In this document: piece by piece, positions 45,387 to 56,439 of the stretch
How the letters are laid out: each line of letters opens with the position of its first letter
Position numbering within the stretch: position 1 is the first letter of the stretch
Origin: Berghia stephanieae
Lineage: Eukaryota; Mollusca; Gastropoda; Nudibranchia; Aeolidiidae
NCBI GenBank assembly: GCA_034508935.3
Contig: CM067444.1
Location: 104,319,419 to 104,383,418, forward strand
Length of the DNA stretch: 64,000 nt
Direction: 5' to 3'
Program-made: the position numbers and the translations under genes
Notes under the pieces: generated by a model
Seen by the model: only the letters and a program-made list of their open reading frames with translations
Database searches by the model: none
What the model was told of the DNA's origin: nothing

Positions 45387-45917
45387 CTGGGTGGGGTTCC
45401 TACCTCCCATAGCGGGCAGGGAGGTACTTGCTGTGTCTTTTATCCCCTCTTATCTGTTTTCCAATTGCTTTCTGTCTTATTCTTGGAATGAGATTGTTTG
45501 GTTTTGTCCTGACCTTGGTCAGAGTCCTTGGCTGAGAGGGAAACAGTCGAAGTTATAGTTTTGGGAGATGATATTTTTTTCCTTGTAAATCATCTCTCTG
45601 TTGTTATGCATTGTATTATGTTTAGTTTACACATTATATTATATGATTGGTAAACATTTGAGTGTATTCCTCTTAGTTGGGACCTGTGCTTGTGTCTGGA
45701 TGAGACTTTTACTGATCTCAAACTAAGTACTTTGGTAGTGTGCTTTTGGAATCTACACCGGTTTCTTATTTTAACCAATTCCCCTTTTTCTTCCCTTTTC
45801 TCGGATGCTTTATTGTAATTCTATAACTTTTTACTTTCCCATTTTCTTTCTTTTTTACTGGTGCTGATATGACCTTAATTTGTTGCAAGCGCCGTAAAAC
45901 CCTTAAAAACAAAACAA
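45387..45917 (+). mobile_element. Retroposon family A, full copy with 12-bp TSD
   Basis: It runs from CTGGGTGGGGTTCC to AAACAAAACAA, flanked by TTTCCTTTATCC at 45375-45386 and 45918-45929. The 3' hairpin is GGTGCT...AGCGCC (one wobble). Confidence 0.9.
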
Positions 45918-45985
45918 TTTCCTTTATCCAATACCCTTCATCACACTTAAGGTGATTTCTATAGTAGCTGGTGCTTCCTTAGTGT

Positions 45986-46535
45986 GCTCTGGGTGGGATA
46001 TTTGACTTCCCATGGTCGGCAGGAGGTCACGCTGTGTCTTCTATCCCCTTTATCTGTTTTCTGAGTTGCTTTCTCTCTTTGGCTCTGAATCGGATTACTT
46101 GGTTTTGTCCTAGCCCTGGCGGAGTCCTTGACTGGGAGGGAAACAGTCAAATGTATATAGTTTCGGGAGATTATTATTTCCCTTGTAACTCATCTCTCTC
46201 TGTTATGTATTATGTATTTATTTTTTTTTTTTGGTTTAGATATACATATAATGGTTTGTAAACATTTGAGTCTATTCCTCTAAGTGGGGACCTGTGCTTG
46301 TGTCTGAGTAAGACTTTTAGGTGATCTCAAACTAAGTACACTGATAGTATGCCCTTGAAATCTACATCTGTTCCCTATTTGAACAATTTTTCTTTGCCTT
46401 ACTTTTTCCTGTCTGCTTTCAATTATTAAACTTATAACTTTTATTCATCTCATTTTCTTCCTTTTTGCTGGCGCTGAAATGACCTAAATGTGCCGCAAGC
46501 GCCGAAAAACCCCTTACAACCAAAAGCAATCAAAA
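45986..46535 (+). mobile_element. Retroposon family A, full copy with 9-bp TSD
   Basis: Flanked by CCTTAGTGT (45977-45985 and 46536-46544). Second of three head-to-tail copies, with an intact GGCGCT...AGCGCC hairpin. Confidence 0.88.
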
Positions 46536-46572
46536 CCTTAGTGTTCACAAACTCTCACCACTGAGTGGTAAT

Positions 46573-47087
46573 CTGGGTGGATTCCGTTGGCGTCCCATGG
46601 TGGGCAGGAGGTCACTTGCTGTGAATTCTATCCCCTTCTTTCTGTTTCCCCGAGTTGCTTTCTGTGTTTTGTTTTGGAATAAGATTGCTCATTTTGTCAT
46701 GGCCCTGATTGGGTCCTTAGCTGAGAAGGAAACAGTCAAATGTTTAGTATTAATTTTGGGAGATTACTTTTTTTTTTCGTTGTAAATAATCTCTCTCTTT
46801 TGTTTTGTTAGTTACGTTGTCTGTTTTGGATTAAACATTTAAGCGCATTCCTCTTAGTGGGATTCTGTGCTGTTGTCAAGATGAGACGTTTAGGTGATTT
46901 CAAACTAAGTACATTGATGGTATGCTCTTGGAATCTACATTTGTTCACTATTCCAACAAATTCCTCTTATTTTTGCTTTGTTGCTTTAATTATAATTCTA
47001 TCTTTTGACTGTAGCATTTTATTCCTTTGGACTGGCGCTGATATGACCTAAATGTATTACAAGCGCCGTAAAACGCTTAAAAACAAT
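46573..47087 (+). mobile_element. Retroposon family A, full copy
   Basis: Third head-to-tail copy, starting CTGGGTGGATTCCG and ending GGCGCT...AGCGCCGTAAAACG. No clear duplication. Confidence 0.85.
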
Positions 47088-47214
47088 ATAAAAATGAAAA
47101 CCCAGACGGTAACATTATTATCTCATTTTTTTAAAAAATTTAAGTGCAGTATATCATGTAGTGCCTTATTATAGTCATAAGGTCTCGTCCTACGTGCTGT
47201 TGGCTTGGACATTT

Positions 47215-47566
47215 GGTCATCATCATCATAGCTTATCGCCCCAATACCAAACTCACTCCACAGCATCTGGGGAGCAGACTCACTCTTAGAATATGATCAT
47301 GTATTCTCTAAGGATGTGCTCCATCGTCTGCTCTGGGCATCCACGTATACATAAGGTCTCAGCCAGCCCCACTTTTCCATGCTTCCAGCTGTTCTCCCGA
47401 GTTTTGCCTGTGCTCTGTTCAGTGTTACCCATTCATTCCTGGGGAGCTCAGTACCGTAGGGCAGTTCTACTTTTACTCTTCAACGGATCTTCAACGGCTT
47501 CATTTGCGTGATTTTCCCATTCCCTCCATGTGGAGAGTCTGTATACAGCTACATGGTCAGGGTGAT
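47215..47566 (-). pseudogene. LINE 3' end with ATG-triplet tail
   Basis: The minus strand reads ELPRNEWVTLNRAQAKLGRT, GSMEKWGLAETLCIRGCPEQ then TMEHILREY, a C-terminal motif of a non-LTR reverse transcriptase (the x-KWGL-x-C-G-x-x-QTM-x-HI type). The 3' end is a short ATG triplet run (47218-47229, seen as CAT). Family B begins at its 5' edge. Confidence 0.7.
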
Positions 47567-47908
47567 GCGGGTGGTTGGATGGGAGCATCACACTTGAATC
47601 ATATACCTATGATGTTCGCATGGGTGTACGATCCGATAGTGATGTCGTTTCTTCTTCTCTTTACTAGCCTATCCTGCTTCTTTGGTTTGTGATTGTATTT
47701 TTGACAGGGGATATTTTTTTTTCTGTAAATCTTCTGCCTGTTTGTTCTTGGTTATTTATAATTTAGCTTATGATATCTTTAGGTTATGATTTTGATTTAC
47801 ATTTGTACTATTTTTGTTAGATTGCTTGTTTTTTTTGTTTCAGCGGTCTCTCATATAACCTCAATTGTGTTGGAAGAGACGTAAAGCAACAAACAAACAA
47901 ACAAAAGG
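47567..47908 (+). mobile_element. Retroposon family B, full copy
   Basis: Nearly identical to 40502-40839, including the hairpin and ACAAACAAAC tail. It is flanked by a short imperfect repeat (GGTGATGC / GGTTGATGC). Confidence 0.85.
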
Positions 47909-48439
47909 GTTGATGCTTTCTTCCATCAAGAAGCTCTTTCTCGACTTCAGTCTACTTGTCTACGCCAACACCAACAATACATTTGTTGTATTTGCGTTAT
48001 GGGGGGGTTTTAAAAATGGTATGCACTTGAAATCGTTGGTATTTTATCTTCTTTATGTGTATATTCATAAATATAAGACCGGTAGGATGATATAGTTTTC
48101 GACAAAGGCAAAAGATAAAAATCAGTCTTCCTAAATATGGGATCAAACCTCAGAACTCATGATGTTTTACCTAAATGCTGATAAAAATGAAAGGGGGGGG
48201 GGGGGTGGAGCAGTTCAGACTTCATGCTGTAAATGTATGGTAGCAATGGTAACACACCATTTACACCACCGTTATTGATATTGTGACCATGGAAAGTTGA
48301 TGGGGTTTATTTTATAAGGTCTTCTGCCTGATTTAAAAAAAAAAAATTTAATTTTCGGAGAGAAGAAAAAATTCTTTCCGATTTGTCAAGTAATTTTGTT
48401 TGCCTTACTTTCTTTCTAAGGTGCTTGATGATTGAACTT

Positions 48440-48545
48440 TATCTCGGACAATTCTATCATCCTCCTTTTTACTGGCATTGAAATTGAAATCGTCTACAAT
48501 TTGTTTCAAGTGCAATCAAAACCCTGACTGAAAACAACACTGGAC
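48440..48545 (+). mobile_element. Possible degenerate family A tail
   Basis: TTTTTACTGGCATTGAAATTG then TTTGTTTCAAGTGCAATCAA resembles the family A 3' end in layout. The match is weak. Confidence 0.35.
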
Positions 48546-48939
48546 ATGTGATCCAAGAGTGTTGCAGGTACTACACTATTAATCTTTCAAGATGATCTGT
48601 TGTATTTCATCGGCATTGAAATCAAGCAAGCACCAAAAAAAAAAACAAAAAAACAAACTCAATCAGATGGAATTTCATAGGTTTGAGACAACAAAAAAAA
48701 AAAAAGAAACAATAACAGAGAAAGTGTGAACAGTAGTGGTTGACAGTCATATGCCTGTGAATTGTCTTTCCACTTTTGCTTTTTATTATTATGTTGGGAA
48801 TCTAGGTTCAAACTGTTCAGAAAACTAAACTGAATTCGGATACACGCATCAGTAATCGTATAATCAGAAGGAAGACATTGAAACCATTACAGTACAGCTC
48901 GTGTACAAGGGTCTCAGATGCAACGGGAGCTCGACTAAA
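48546..48939. other. Intergenic, nothing recognised
   Basis: A-rich runs near 48635 and 48690; no coding or repeat signal I can support. Confidence 0.5.
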
Positions 48940-49185
48940 ACGGGAAATTTAAATGGAGTCCATCCGTGTCCATATTCTTAAAAATAGTCTTGTACTTAAG
49001 TGCTTATGCAAATGAGGTAGGCCTGAAATAAGCAAACTTAAACTGACAGAATAGGCCGTTGTTCACTTTTGTTACGTTGGCGTGTTGGTATGTACTTCGA
49101 GTACAAATTATAACAAACTATCGAACCGTACTTCAAATACACCTACTGTATGTAAAATACTTAGGCATAGAGCAGATGCAACGGT

Positions 49186-49221
<36 letters not shown>

Positions 49222-49415
49222 CTGCACAATTTCCCAGTGAAGGATTTTTTAGGATATCGGTTTATCCTTGACCGACTTAACTAATGATATAGTCTATTTC
49301 TTTAAGAGTAAGAAGAAACGTGGTTGCGGGGGGGGGGGGGGGGGGGGGGGTCGTTCACCGGTTCAGTTCCTTCACTTTTTTCATGATTTTTGAAACGTAA
49401 GCACCGTTAACAGTA
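48940..49415. repeat. Dispersed repeat, copy 2, with G runs
   Basis: It matches 7180-7535 in order (TTATGCAAATGAGGTAGGC, ATAGGCCGTTGTT, TGAAACGTAAGCA). G runs of about 40 and 23 bases (49183-49220 and 49328-49350) lie inside. Confidence 0.65.
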
Positions 49416-49417
49416 GG

Positions 49418-49620
49418 AAGGGGGCAGCGTGGCTCAGCGGTAGATACCGAGTTCGATCACCCGCCGCTGCTCTGCGTGGCCTTGTGCAAGTCATCCCTTC
49501 CTAGCTCAATTTGCGGCGCTGCACAGCGGCTGACGCCTGGGTTATTCCAGTCTTCCCTTGGAACAGACCCTAGAGAAAAAATTCCCATATGGGATGAATA
49601 AAGGACATTTTTTTATTATA
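49418..49620 (+). mobile_element. tRNA-headed SINE (different head)
   Basis: GGCAGCGTGGCTCAGCGGTAG is A-box-like and GAGTTCGATCAC B-box-like, closely spaced. Then CTTGTGCAAGTCATCCCTTC and GGGATGAATAAAGGACATTTT. The short gap between the boxes suggests an internal deletion in the tRNA head. Confidence 0.6.
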
Positions 49621-49825
49621 TATATATATTTTTATTTTTTTTAAATTAAATTTTTGAACTGTTAATATCTTTGAGTTATGTTCAGTCTTCATTAGACTTC
49701 GGCTTCCTAAGGCCATTGTATCAGTCCTATCACAATTCAGTTTTAGCCAGTTCTTTCCCATCCAATCACTAATGTCTCGGACACATGACTCGCATTTGAT
49801 ATTTTACATGTCATCATTATACTAC

Positions 49826-50617
49826 TGCTGCTGGACCTTAGTGCCGCGTTCGACACTGTGGATCACACAATGCTACTAGACCGAATGCAGGGCCTCTTTG
49901 TAATCGGAGACAACGCTCTAGAATGGTTTTCATGCTATCTACGAGACGGGTCACAGCACGTTTTCATAAACCACACCTGGGTGGGGTTCCTGACCTCCCA
50001 TAGTGGGCAGGGAGGTACATACTGTGTCTTCTATCCTCCTATGTCTGTTTTCCAACTTGCTTTCTGTCTTTGTCTTGGACTTGGTTTTGTCCTGGCCCTG
50101 TCCGGATACCCTGGCTGGGAGGGAAACAGTCAAATGTATAGTTAGTTTTCGGAGATGATATTTTTTTCCTTGTAAATCATCTCTCTGTTATGCACTGTAT
50201 TGTTTTGTTTATGTAAACATAAACCACACAATTTCACCACCAACAAAGCTGCAATCTGGCGTTTCACAGGGTTCAGTATATACTCTATTGTCTTCTGGCA
50301 CTTTTCTACTCACTTCATCTCTTGTTGTTACAAAGATTGTTGAGTGTGGTTTTGCATTTTCGGCTCCAATCATATGGAATTCTTTACCACAAAAACGACC
50401 GACAGAGTGACAGTCTGCCAATATTCAAACAGCATCTAAAAATCAATCTTTTACATTCTGCTTACCGTGATTCTATGCGAAATTTAAACAAGATAATTTG
50501 TGTGACTGTTGTGGTGATTTTGTTGTCGAATGAACGAACTTGTGTGATACCAAAAAACTATTGTAAAGCACCTCTGAGCACAATTTGTGGATACCGGCGC
50601 TATATCAAATAACAACA
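49826..50617 (+). pseudogene. CR1/L2-type LINE relic, internally deleted and interrupted
   Basis: LLDLSAAFDTVDHTMLLDR (RT motif A) and SCYLRDGSQHVFINH lie before an inserted retroposon. After it come TISPPTKLQSGVSQGSV (motif B), then a jump to ECGFAFSAPIIWNSLP and the 3' tail TGTAAAGCACCTCTGAGCAC with GGCGCTATATCAAATAA and AAT triplets. Motif C and much of the RT are missing. Confidence 0.82.
49977..50217 (+). mobile_element. Retroposon family A, 3'-truncated copy with 12-bp TSD
   Basis: Only the first ~240 bp of the family, bounded by CATAAACCACAC at 49965-49976 and 50218-50229. It lies inside the LINE relic. It lacks the terminal hairpin and ends near TTGTTTTGTTT. Confidence 0.9.
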
Positions 50618-50722
50618 ACAATAATAATAATAATAATAATAATAATAATTTGTGGGTACTGGCGCTATATCAAATAATGATAATAATAATAATAATCATC
50701 ATCATCACCTTCATCATCAACA

Positions 50723-50804
<82 letters not shown>

Positions 50805-50850
50805 TATTATTATTATTATTATTATTATTTTTATTTCTATAATTGTCGTT
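50612..50850. repeat. (AAT)n / (ATT)n arrays
   Basis: AAT triplets, a second copy of GGCGCTATATCAAATAA (50661-50677), then ATC and ATT triplets. A duplicated LINE tail plus microsatellite. Confidence 0.9.
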
Positions 50851-51172
50851 GTTCATGTTGTTATTATTACAGTGCTCTCCGTTTATGAGCACTCCAACTG
50901 CATGCACGATCTAGATATAGATAATATGCGCTTGGCTAGGAAGCTCACAACTCACAACATTGCCATCCGGAAGTATAACGGACCAACACACAAAACTGTG
51001 TGTAAACATGAACGCTTATAGTCAGGTCAATAGAGTTTAGTGAGAATTACTCATAAACGCGGATGGGAAAAAACAATAACAAAGACCTGAGTGACGTCAA
51101 CTTCGAACTATCCATAAGCCTGCTCCAGGTGCGAAACGTAATTTTCACTATGTAAATTAATCCAAATATATA

Positions 51173-52155
51173 CAGTGCACTCTGGATACGTCGACGTTGC
51201 CTAAGTCGATTTTTACCCAAGTCGATTTTTTTTCTTGGTCCCTCCCCTTCTTCCTATATAACATTAGTAAAAAAAAAAAAAACTCCACATAAGTCGATGT
51301 CGCTTAAGTCGATGTTCTTATCACTCATGACCACAATAAAATCACAAATAAACAAGTATTTCCATTGGTTAAAAAAGCTACCAGTAAGAATTTTCAGTGG
51401 TTAAGAATATCCGCGAACGATTGGCGCACATCGATGTGATGTAGGTGCTTTGCCTGACGTCCGTGTTCAATGTACATAAGCAGTATTGAATAACTTTAAT
51501 TTCTCCATCTCAAATTTTACATTGTCGCAAGTTCAAGATTATTTTTGGTTCTAATCCCAGGCCATCCTATGTAATGGCCCTCTTAATTTGTATCAATTTT
51601 ATAAAGAATTCAAGTCAAGTCTACAACTACAATGGCAAACCTATCGCGGAAAAGGAAAATTCGATGCATTTGGAAAGTCTGACATGCCACAGAAAATCAT
51701 CGCATAGGAAATTGGCATACCAGCTATTTCTGTCTCGATTTACAAGAAGCATGACCTTGACCTAGACGCTCCTACCCTTCCGCTTTTCGCGGAATAATTT
51801 CGCTTAATTGGTATACATTCCACATTCAAGGCAAAAATTCTGCTTTTCATCTTTCCAATCTAGGAAAATTAAAAAAAAAAATCTCTAGTGAAAAAAAAGT
51901 GAGCTATGGCTTATTTCGTCAGCATCTCCTATGGTCAATCAACACACATTTTGTGTGTCTGATTAGTCCCTTCAAAGTGTGTGCTGCTGATGTTGGATAG
52001 TATTATGAGGGGGGTTGACCAAAGTATTATTATTATTATGTCGACTCCAATTTTTGAGGTCAATGACCTTGGTAATATTATATGTTGGCTTCATTCGGTA
52101 ATAATATTATTGAGTAGGGTCAGCTTCTTTCCCTATTTAATTTTAGCCTTGTGTG

Positions 52156-52188
<33 letters not shown>

Positions 52189-52704
52189 CGGCACGCGAGT
52201 TTGTTTGATTAGGTGTGTGTGTGGGGGGGGGGGGGGGGGGGGTGGAGGAGGGTCCTGACAAGGTTATATCCATCCATTCAATGCTTTGCTCTCAGACGAC
52301 CAGGACCTGTGTGTTCTCTATTATTATTTGACCCCATTCTTAGTCTTTACACAATCTGTACATTTTTACACATTTTAAATTTTATCATTTGAGTACTTTT
52401 GGATTGTCTATTACATTTTCTGTTGCAAAGCATGTCATAGTCAATAACAGTAAGTAGATTCCGCTTTTTTATCTCAAATTCCGATTTTGATGTATTCTGA
52501 TTCCTCTATGGGGCTATTGAGGGTAGGAGCCTCTCATGACCACTACAGAGACCGCGCGATATGAAGGGACATACTTATTCTAGCTTGGTTTGCTTTGTTC
52601 ACGTGCGTTTTTGCTCATTTGGTTACACTCCGGTTAAGTTGATTTTCGGATAAGTCGACTTTTTTCTCAGTTCCCCTGGGCATCGTCTTATCCGGAGTCC
52701 ACTG
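51173..52704. mobile_element. Tigger/pogo-like DNA transposon remnant
   Basis: Ends CAGTGCACTCTGGATACG (51173) and, inverted, CAGTGGACTCCGGATAAG (to 52704) are flanked by TA on both sides (51171-51172 and 52705-52706). GTCGA-rich subterminal sequence is typical of Tigger. A worn transposase N-terminus is readable at about 51630-51770 (SRKRK, then GKSDMPQKII and IPAISVSIYKKHDLD in a shifted frame). The catalytic part is absent. TG and G runs lie at 52160-52242. Confidence 0.82.
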
Positions 52705-52706
52705 TA

Positions 52707-53004
52707 ATAAGTATCTTACCCAAATGGAAGAGTGAAAATGGAAGGGCTTCTTATGGGAACAAAACAGACAATGGACGTTTCGAGTACAAACCCTTCGTCA
52801 GCACAACAATACACAAATAAACGTGGAAAACAAATAAAGTATAATGAAAAATATTTAAAATATTTCTGAGCATAGAGCATAGATACGTATCTAAAAAGTA
52901 ATGTGAAATACAGTCAAGGAAAAAAAAAAAGACAGTTAATGAATGAGTAAAATTTAAAGCGAATCTGGCAAACCCACAACCTTTTTTCTTTTTTTTTTTT
53001 TTCT
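52707..53004. other. Short unassigned stretch
   Basis: It includes GGACGTTTCGAGTACAAACC and CTTCGTCAGCACAACAATAC, a phrase often seen next to decayed retroelements; not enough to assign. Confidence 0.3.
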
Positions 53005-53060
53005 TTGGCCTTAATGTGTTGCAAGCGCCGTAAAACCCTTAAAGACAAACAAAAACATAT
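53005..53060 (+). mobile_element. Retroposon family A tail fragment
   Basis: GGCCTTAATGTGTTGCAAGC then GCCGTAAAACCCTTAAAGAC and an AAACAAA tail. Confidence 0.75.
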
Positions 53061-53133
53061 TTTTTCTTTTTAAAACTGAGGACATATCATTTCCGCGTTG
53101 TTTTAAGGTATGCATTGACATTTGTTTTCTGAA

Positions 53134-56100
53134 CTAATGAGTTGGCATATCCGTAAGCGCGTTATGCAGTGCATTAACGCAATTATCATCATCATCATCA
53201 TTGCCTTTTTCACCTGGGTCAGGGTATAGGCCACAGACAAACAGTTTCCATCCTTCTCTATCCTGAGCCAACTTTTTTATCTCATTCCAGGTCTTACCAC
53301 TTCTCTGTATATCAGCTTCTTTAATTCTTCTCCATGTTCCTCGTGGCCTTCCCCTTGATCTTCTGCCCTGAGGGTTCCAGTCCAATACTTTCTTTGTTAT
53401 AGTTGAGTCATTCTTTCTAAGCGTGTGTCCAATCCACCTCCATCGTCTTCTTCCTATATCCTCTCCTACTGGTTTCTGCTGTGTTCTTTTCCATACTTCT
53501 TCATTTTTTATTCTATCCATCCATTTTATTCTGAGTAGCTTACGCATGCACCTGTTTACAAAAATCTGTACCCTCCTTATACATGCCTGTGATGCGTTCC
53601 AAGTTTCACATCCATACAGTAGGACAGACTTCACGTTTGAGTTGAAAAGTCTTAGCTTTAGTTGAAGGGAGATATCTTTAGTTCTCCAAACTCTGTTCAA
53701 AGATGTGAATGCAGCCTGTGCCTTTCCTATTCGTGCTTTCACCTCTGCTTCCGTGCCTCCATCCTTGTCAATTATACTTCCGAGATAGCAGAAAGTGTCT
53801 ATATCTTCGAGTTCCTGATCTTTTACTTTGATCTGCTCCCTTTGACGCGTACCTATCCTCAAGACCTTTGACTTTGCAGGGTGTATTCTTAGACCAATTG
53901 ATTCCGAGAGGCTGTTTATAATTGTGGTTTTTGTTTGCATCTGGTCCTGGGTGTGGGACAAAAGAGCCAGATCATCTGCAAAATCCAGATCATCCAACTG
54001 TGTCCAGGGGGTCCACTGTATCCCATTTCTTCTCCCTTTGGAGGTTTCCTTCATTAGCCAATCAATGGCAAGGATGAACAGGAATGGAGAGAGCAAGCAT
54101 CCCTGCTTGACACCAGTCTTAATTTCAAAGCTGTCAGTCAGCTGATCTTCATGTACAACCCTGCAACTTGATCCTTCATACATTTCCTTAATGAGGTTTA
54201 CTATCTTTTCAGGGAGTCCATAATGTGCCAGAATTTTCCACAATGTTGCTCTGTCAATACTGTCGAAAGCCTTCTCGTAATCCAGAAAGTTGACAATAAG
54301 AGGAGAGTTCCATTCTATAGACTGTTCCACTATGACTCGCAGAGAGGCAATCTGGTCGGTGGTTGAACGGTTTTTCCGAAAACCTGCCTGTTCGTCCCGC
54401 AGTTTAGCATCTGTTGCATTCTTAATTCTCTCTAAAATAATACGGTTGAAAACCTTTCCTGGGATAGAAAGAAGAGTGATGCCTCGATAATTATTACAAT
54501 TACTGAGGTCCCCTTTCTTTGGAAGCTTGATAAGATGTCCTTCCTTCCAATCCTTTGGGAATATCCCGTCATTCCAGATTCTCTCAAATAGTGGGTGCAG
54601 GGCCTCAGCATTTCTTTCCGCATCAACTTTTAGAGCCTCCGGTGGAATCTGGTCTGGTCCAGCAGCTTTCCCCCTTTTCATCTTGTTAATGGCACCCACA
54701 ATCTCTGCTATCGATGGTGGATCACAGCTAATTGGTAGCTCATTCCTTGCAGGCAAAATTTCTGGCTGGTTGTCTGGTGGTGGTCTGTTCAGAAGGCAGT
54801 TGAAATGTTCCCTCCATCGTTCAGATTGAGCCTCTTTTCCAAAAATAGTTTTCCCATCTTTGTCTTTGACTGGTACCTCTGGTTTCCCATATTTTCCAGC
54901 AAGTGTCTTGGTAGTTTGATAAAGGATCCTCATGTGTCCTCCAGTCGCTGCTGCTTCTGCTTTCTCTGCAAGTCTGTTCATGAATGCTTCCTTGTCTTTC
55001 TTCACAGATCTTTTGACTTCCTTAGCTATGGCTCGATACTGCTCTTGTGCATCCAGTCTTGAAGCCCTTGTTCGGCTTGCATTCACTTGTTCCTTCCTTG
55101 TTCTCCTCTTTTCAATAAGGTCCAAGGTGGTTGGACTTATCCATTCTTTATGTTCCGATTTCTTTACCCCCAATACCTCGTGGCAAGTTGTTATGTAAAC
55201 TTCCTTGATCTTTGCCCAATGTGACTCTACATCTATGTCCTCCTCGAGCTCAGTAAGAGGTTGGAATCTATTACTCAATTGTAGTTTGAATTCCTCATTC
55301 TTTTCCCCATCAAGTGCATTCACCTCGAATTTTCTTCTTGTATGTGATCTGGCCCCGTGTTTTCTGAGTCGGAGCTTAAGCTTTGCCAATAGCAGGTGGT
55401 GGTCTGATCCAACATCTGCCCCTCTCCGTACTGTCACATCTTCCAATGAACGTCTGAATCTACGAGAGATACAAAAATGATCAATCTGATTCTCTGTCAC
55501 ACCATCTGGTGAGACCCAAGTTGCTTTGTGGATCCTCTTATGGGGGAACACTGATCCTCCAATCACCAAACTGTTGAATGCACAGAAATTTGCAAATCTC
55601 TCACCATTATCATTCATTTCTCCCATGCCATGACGTCCCATGATACCTTCATAGCCTACGTTATCCTGTCCCACTTTTGCATTAGCATCTCCCATCAATA
55701 TGTTGATGTCTTTCCTTGGCAACTTGTCAATGACTTGTTGTAGCAGACCATAAAATGTATCTTTGTCCTCATCTGTTGCATCATTTGTTGGGGCATAGAT
55801 CTGTACAATGTTCATGCTGATCTTCTTACTCCGTGTTGTAAAGGACGCCATGATGATCCTTTCTCCGCATTGTTCCCATCCTCTCAGTGACTTCTGGGCA
55901 AACTTGCTTAGAATTATTCCTACTCCCTGTGTATGAATCCCGTCCCCTCTCCCTGAATATAAAATCTTCTCCCCAGACTTGAGGTGTTTCTGTCCGGATT
56001 GTATCCAGTGGGTTTCGCTTACTCCAAGTATATGCAGCCTGTATCTTCTCATCTCAGTCACAACTTGAGAGCTTTTTCCTGCTTCATACATGGTGCGAAC

Positions 56101-56187
56101 GTTCCACGACGCAATTCGAAGCTGCTTGTTTGGCGAAGACGTCATCGGGTCAGCAGAGTCCTTTCGGCTTTGTCTGTTGTCCTTCAT
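53134..56187 (-). CDS. RTE-type endonuclease-reverse transcriptase
   Basis: It drives target-primed reverse transcription of the LINE. An N-terminal APE-like endonuclease shows LRIASWNVRTM, GVSETHW, IYAPTND, MGDANAKVG and VGSDHHLLL. The central RT shows NYRGITLLSIPGKVF, FLDYEKAFDSID (motif A), GVKQGCLLSPFLF (motif B) and LDFADDLALL (motif C, FADD). The C-terminal tail is RRWRWIGHTLRKND to GRRSRGRPRGTWRR. No stop or shift is seen. The first ATG is at 56187; the open frame goes further up with SLGDRRVSGITEF and a TTG, so translation may begin earlier. The frame runs through the GAT tail (Asp run) and target duplication, and stops 52 bp into host DNA. Confidence 0.93.
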   Translation of the reverse strand: MKDNRQSRKDSADPMTSSPNKQLRIASWNVRTMYEAGKSSQVVTEMRRYRLHILGVSETHWIQSGQKHLKSGEKILYSGRGDGIHTQGVGIILSKFAQKSLRGWEQCGERIIMASFTTRSKKISMNIVQIYAPTNDATDEDKDTFYGLLQQVIDKLPRKDINILMGDANAKVGQDNVGYEGIMGRHGMGEMNDNGERFANFCAFNSLVIGGSVFPHKRIHKATWVSPDGVTENQIDHFCISRRFRRSLEDVTVRRGADVGSDHHLLLAKLKLRLRKHGARSHTRRKFEVNALDGEKNEEFKLQLSNRFQPLTELEEDIDVESHWAKIKEVYITTCHEVLGVKKSEHKEWISPTTLDLIEKRRTRKEQVNASRTRASRLDAQEQYRAIAKEVKRSVKKDKEAFMNRLAEKAEAAATGGHMRILYQTTKTLAGKYGKPEVPVKDKDGKTIFGKEAQSERWREHFNCLLNRPPPDNQPEILPARNELPISCDPPSIAEIVGAINKMKRGKAAGPDQIPPEALKVDAERNAEALHPLFERIWNDGIFPKDWKEGHLIKLPKKGDLSNCNNYRGITLLSIPGKVFNRIILERIKNATDAKLRDEQAGFRKNRSTTDQIASLRVIVEQSIEWNSPLIVNFLDYEKAFDSIDRATLWKILAHYGLPEKIVNLIKEMYEGSSCRVVHEDQLTDSFEIKTGVKQGCLLSPFLFILAIDWLMKETSKGRRNGIQWTPWTQLDDLDFADDLALLSHTQDQMQTKTTIINSLSESIGLRIHPAKSKVLRIGTRQREQIKVKDQELEDIDTFCYLGSIIDKDGGTEAEVKARIGKAQAAFTSLNRVWRTKDISLQLKLRLFNSNVKSVLLYGCETWNASQACIRRVQIFVNRCMRKLLRIKWMDRIKNEEVWKRTQQKPVGEDIGRRRWRWIGHTLRKNDSTITKKVLDWNPQGRRSRGRPRGTWRRIKEADIQRSGKTWNEIKKLAQDREGWKLFVCGLYPDPGEKGNDDDDDNCVNALHNALTDMPTH
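53174..53185 (+). repeat. LINE target-site duplication, 3' side
   Basis: TTAACGCAATTA; identical copy at 56440-56451. Confidence 0.93.
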
Positions 56188-56439
56188 AAATTCTGTAATT
56201 CCAGAAACTCTTCGGTCGCCCAAGCTAAAAAAAGGATTTGGTTTGTCTGTCTGTGTTTCTGTAACGGTTTGAGTTTAACGGAAAGGGGTGTTAACCCTTT
56301 GCCAACCCCCAACCTGGAGGACCAGGTGACTCAAAGATGGGGGAATCACACACCATTAGTCGCCTTTTACGACACGCTGGCTTGGCGTTGGGCTATTCTT
56401 GACCCTCTCAGTTGAGGGACCCCGGACACCACACGGGGG
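53186..56439 (-). mobile_element. Full-length RTE-type LINE with 12-bp TSD
   Basis: Flanked by TTAACGCAATTA at 53174-53185 and 56440-56451. The minus-strand 5' end begins CCCCCGTGTGGTGTCCGGGG and contains GTCGTAAAAGGCGACTAATG, a phrase I associate with RTE-type 5' ends. The 3' end is a short GAT triplet tail. One long reading frame fills it. Intact duplications and an open frame suggest a recent insertion. Confidence 0.93.

Noticed and set aside
52740-52850. Possible Penelope-like or other retroelement scrap (GTTTCGAGTACAAACCCTTC)
   Set aside because: Only a short phrase; no protein motif nearby.
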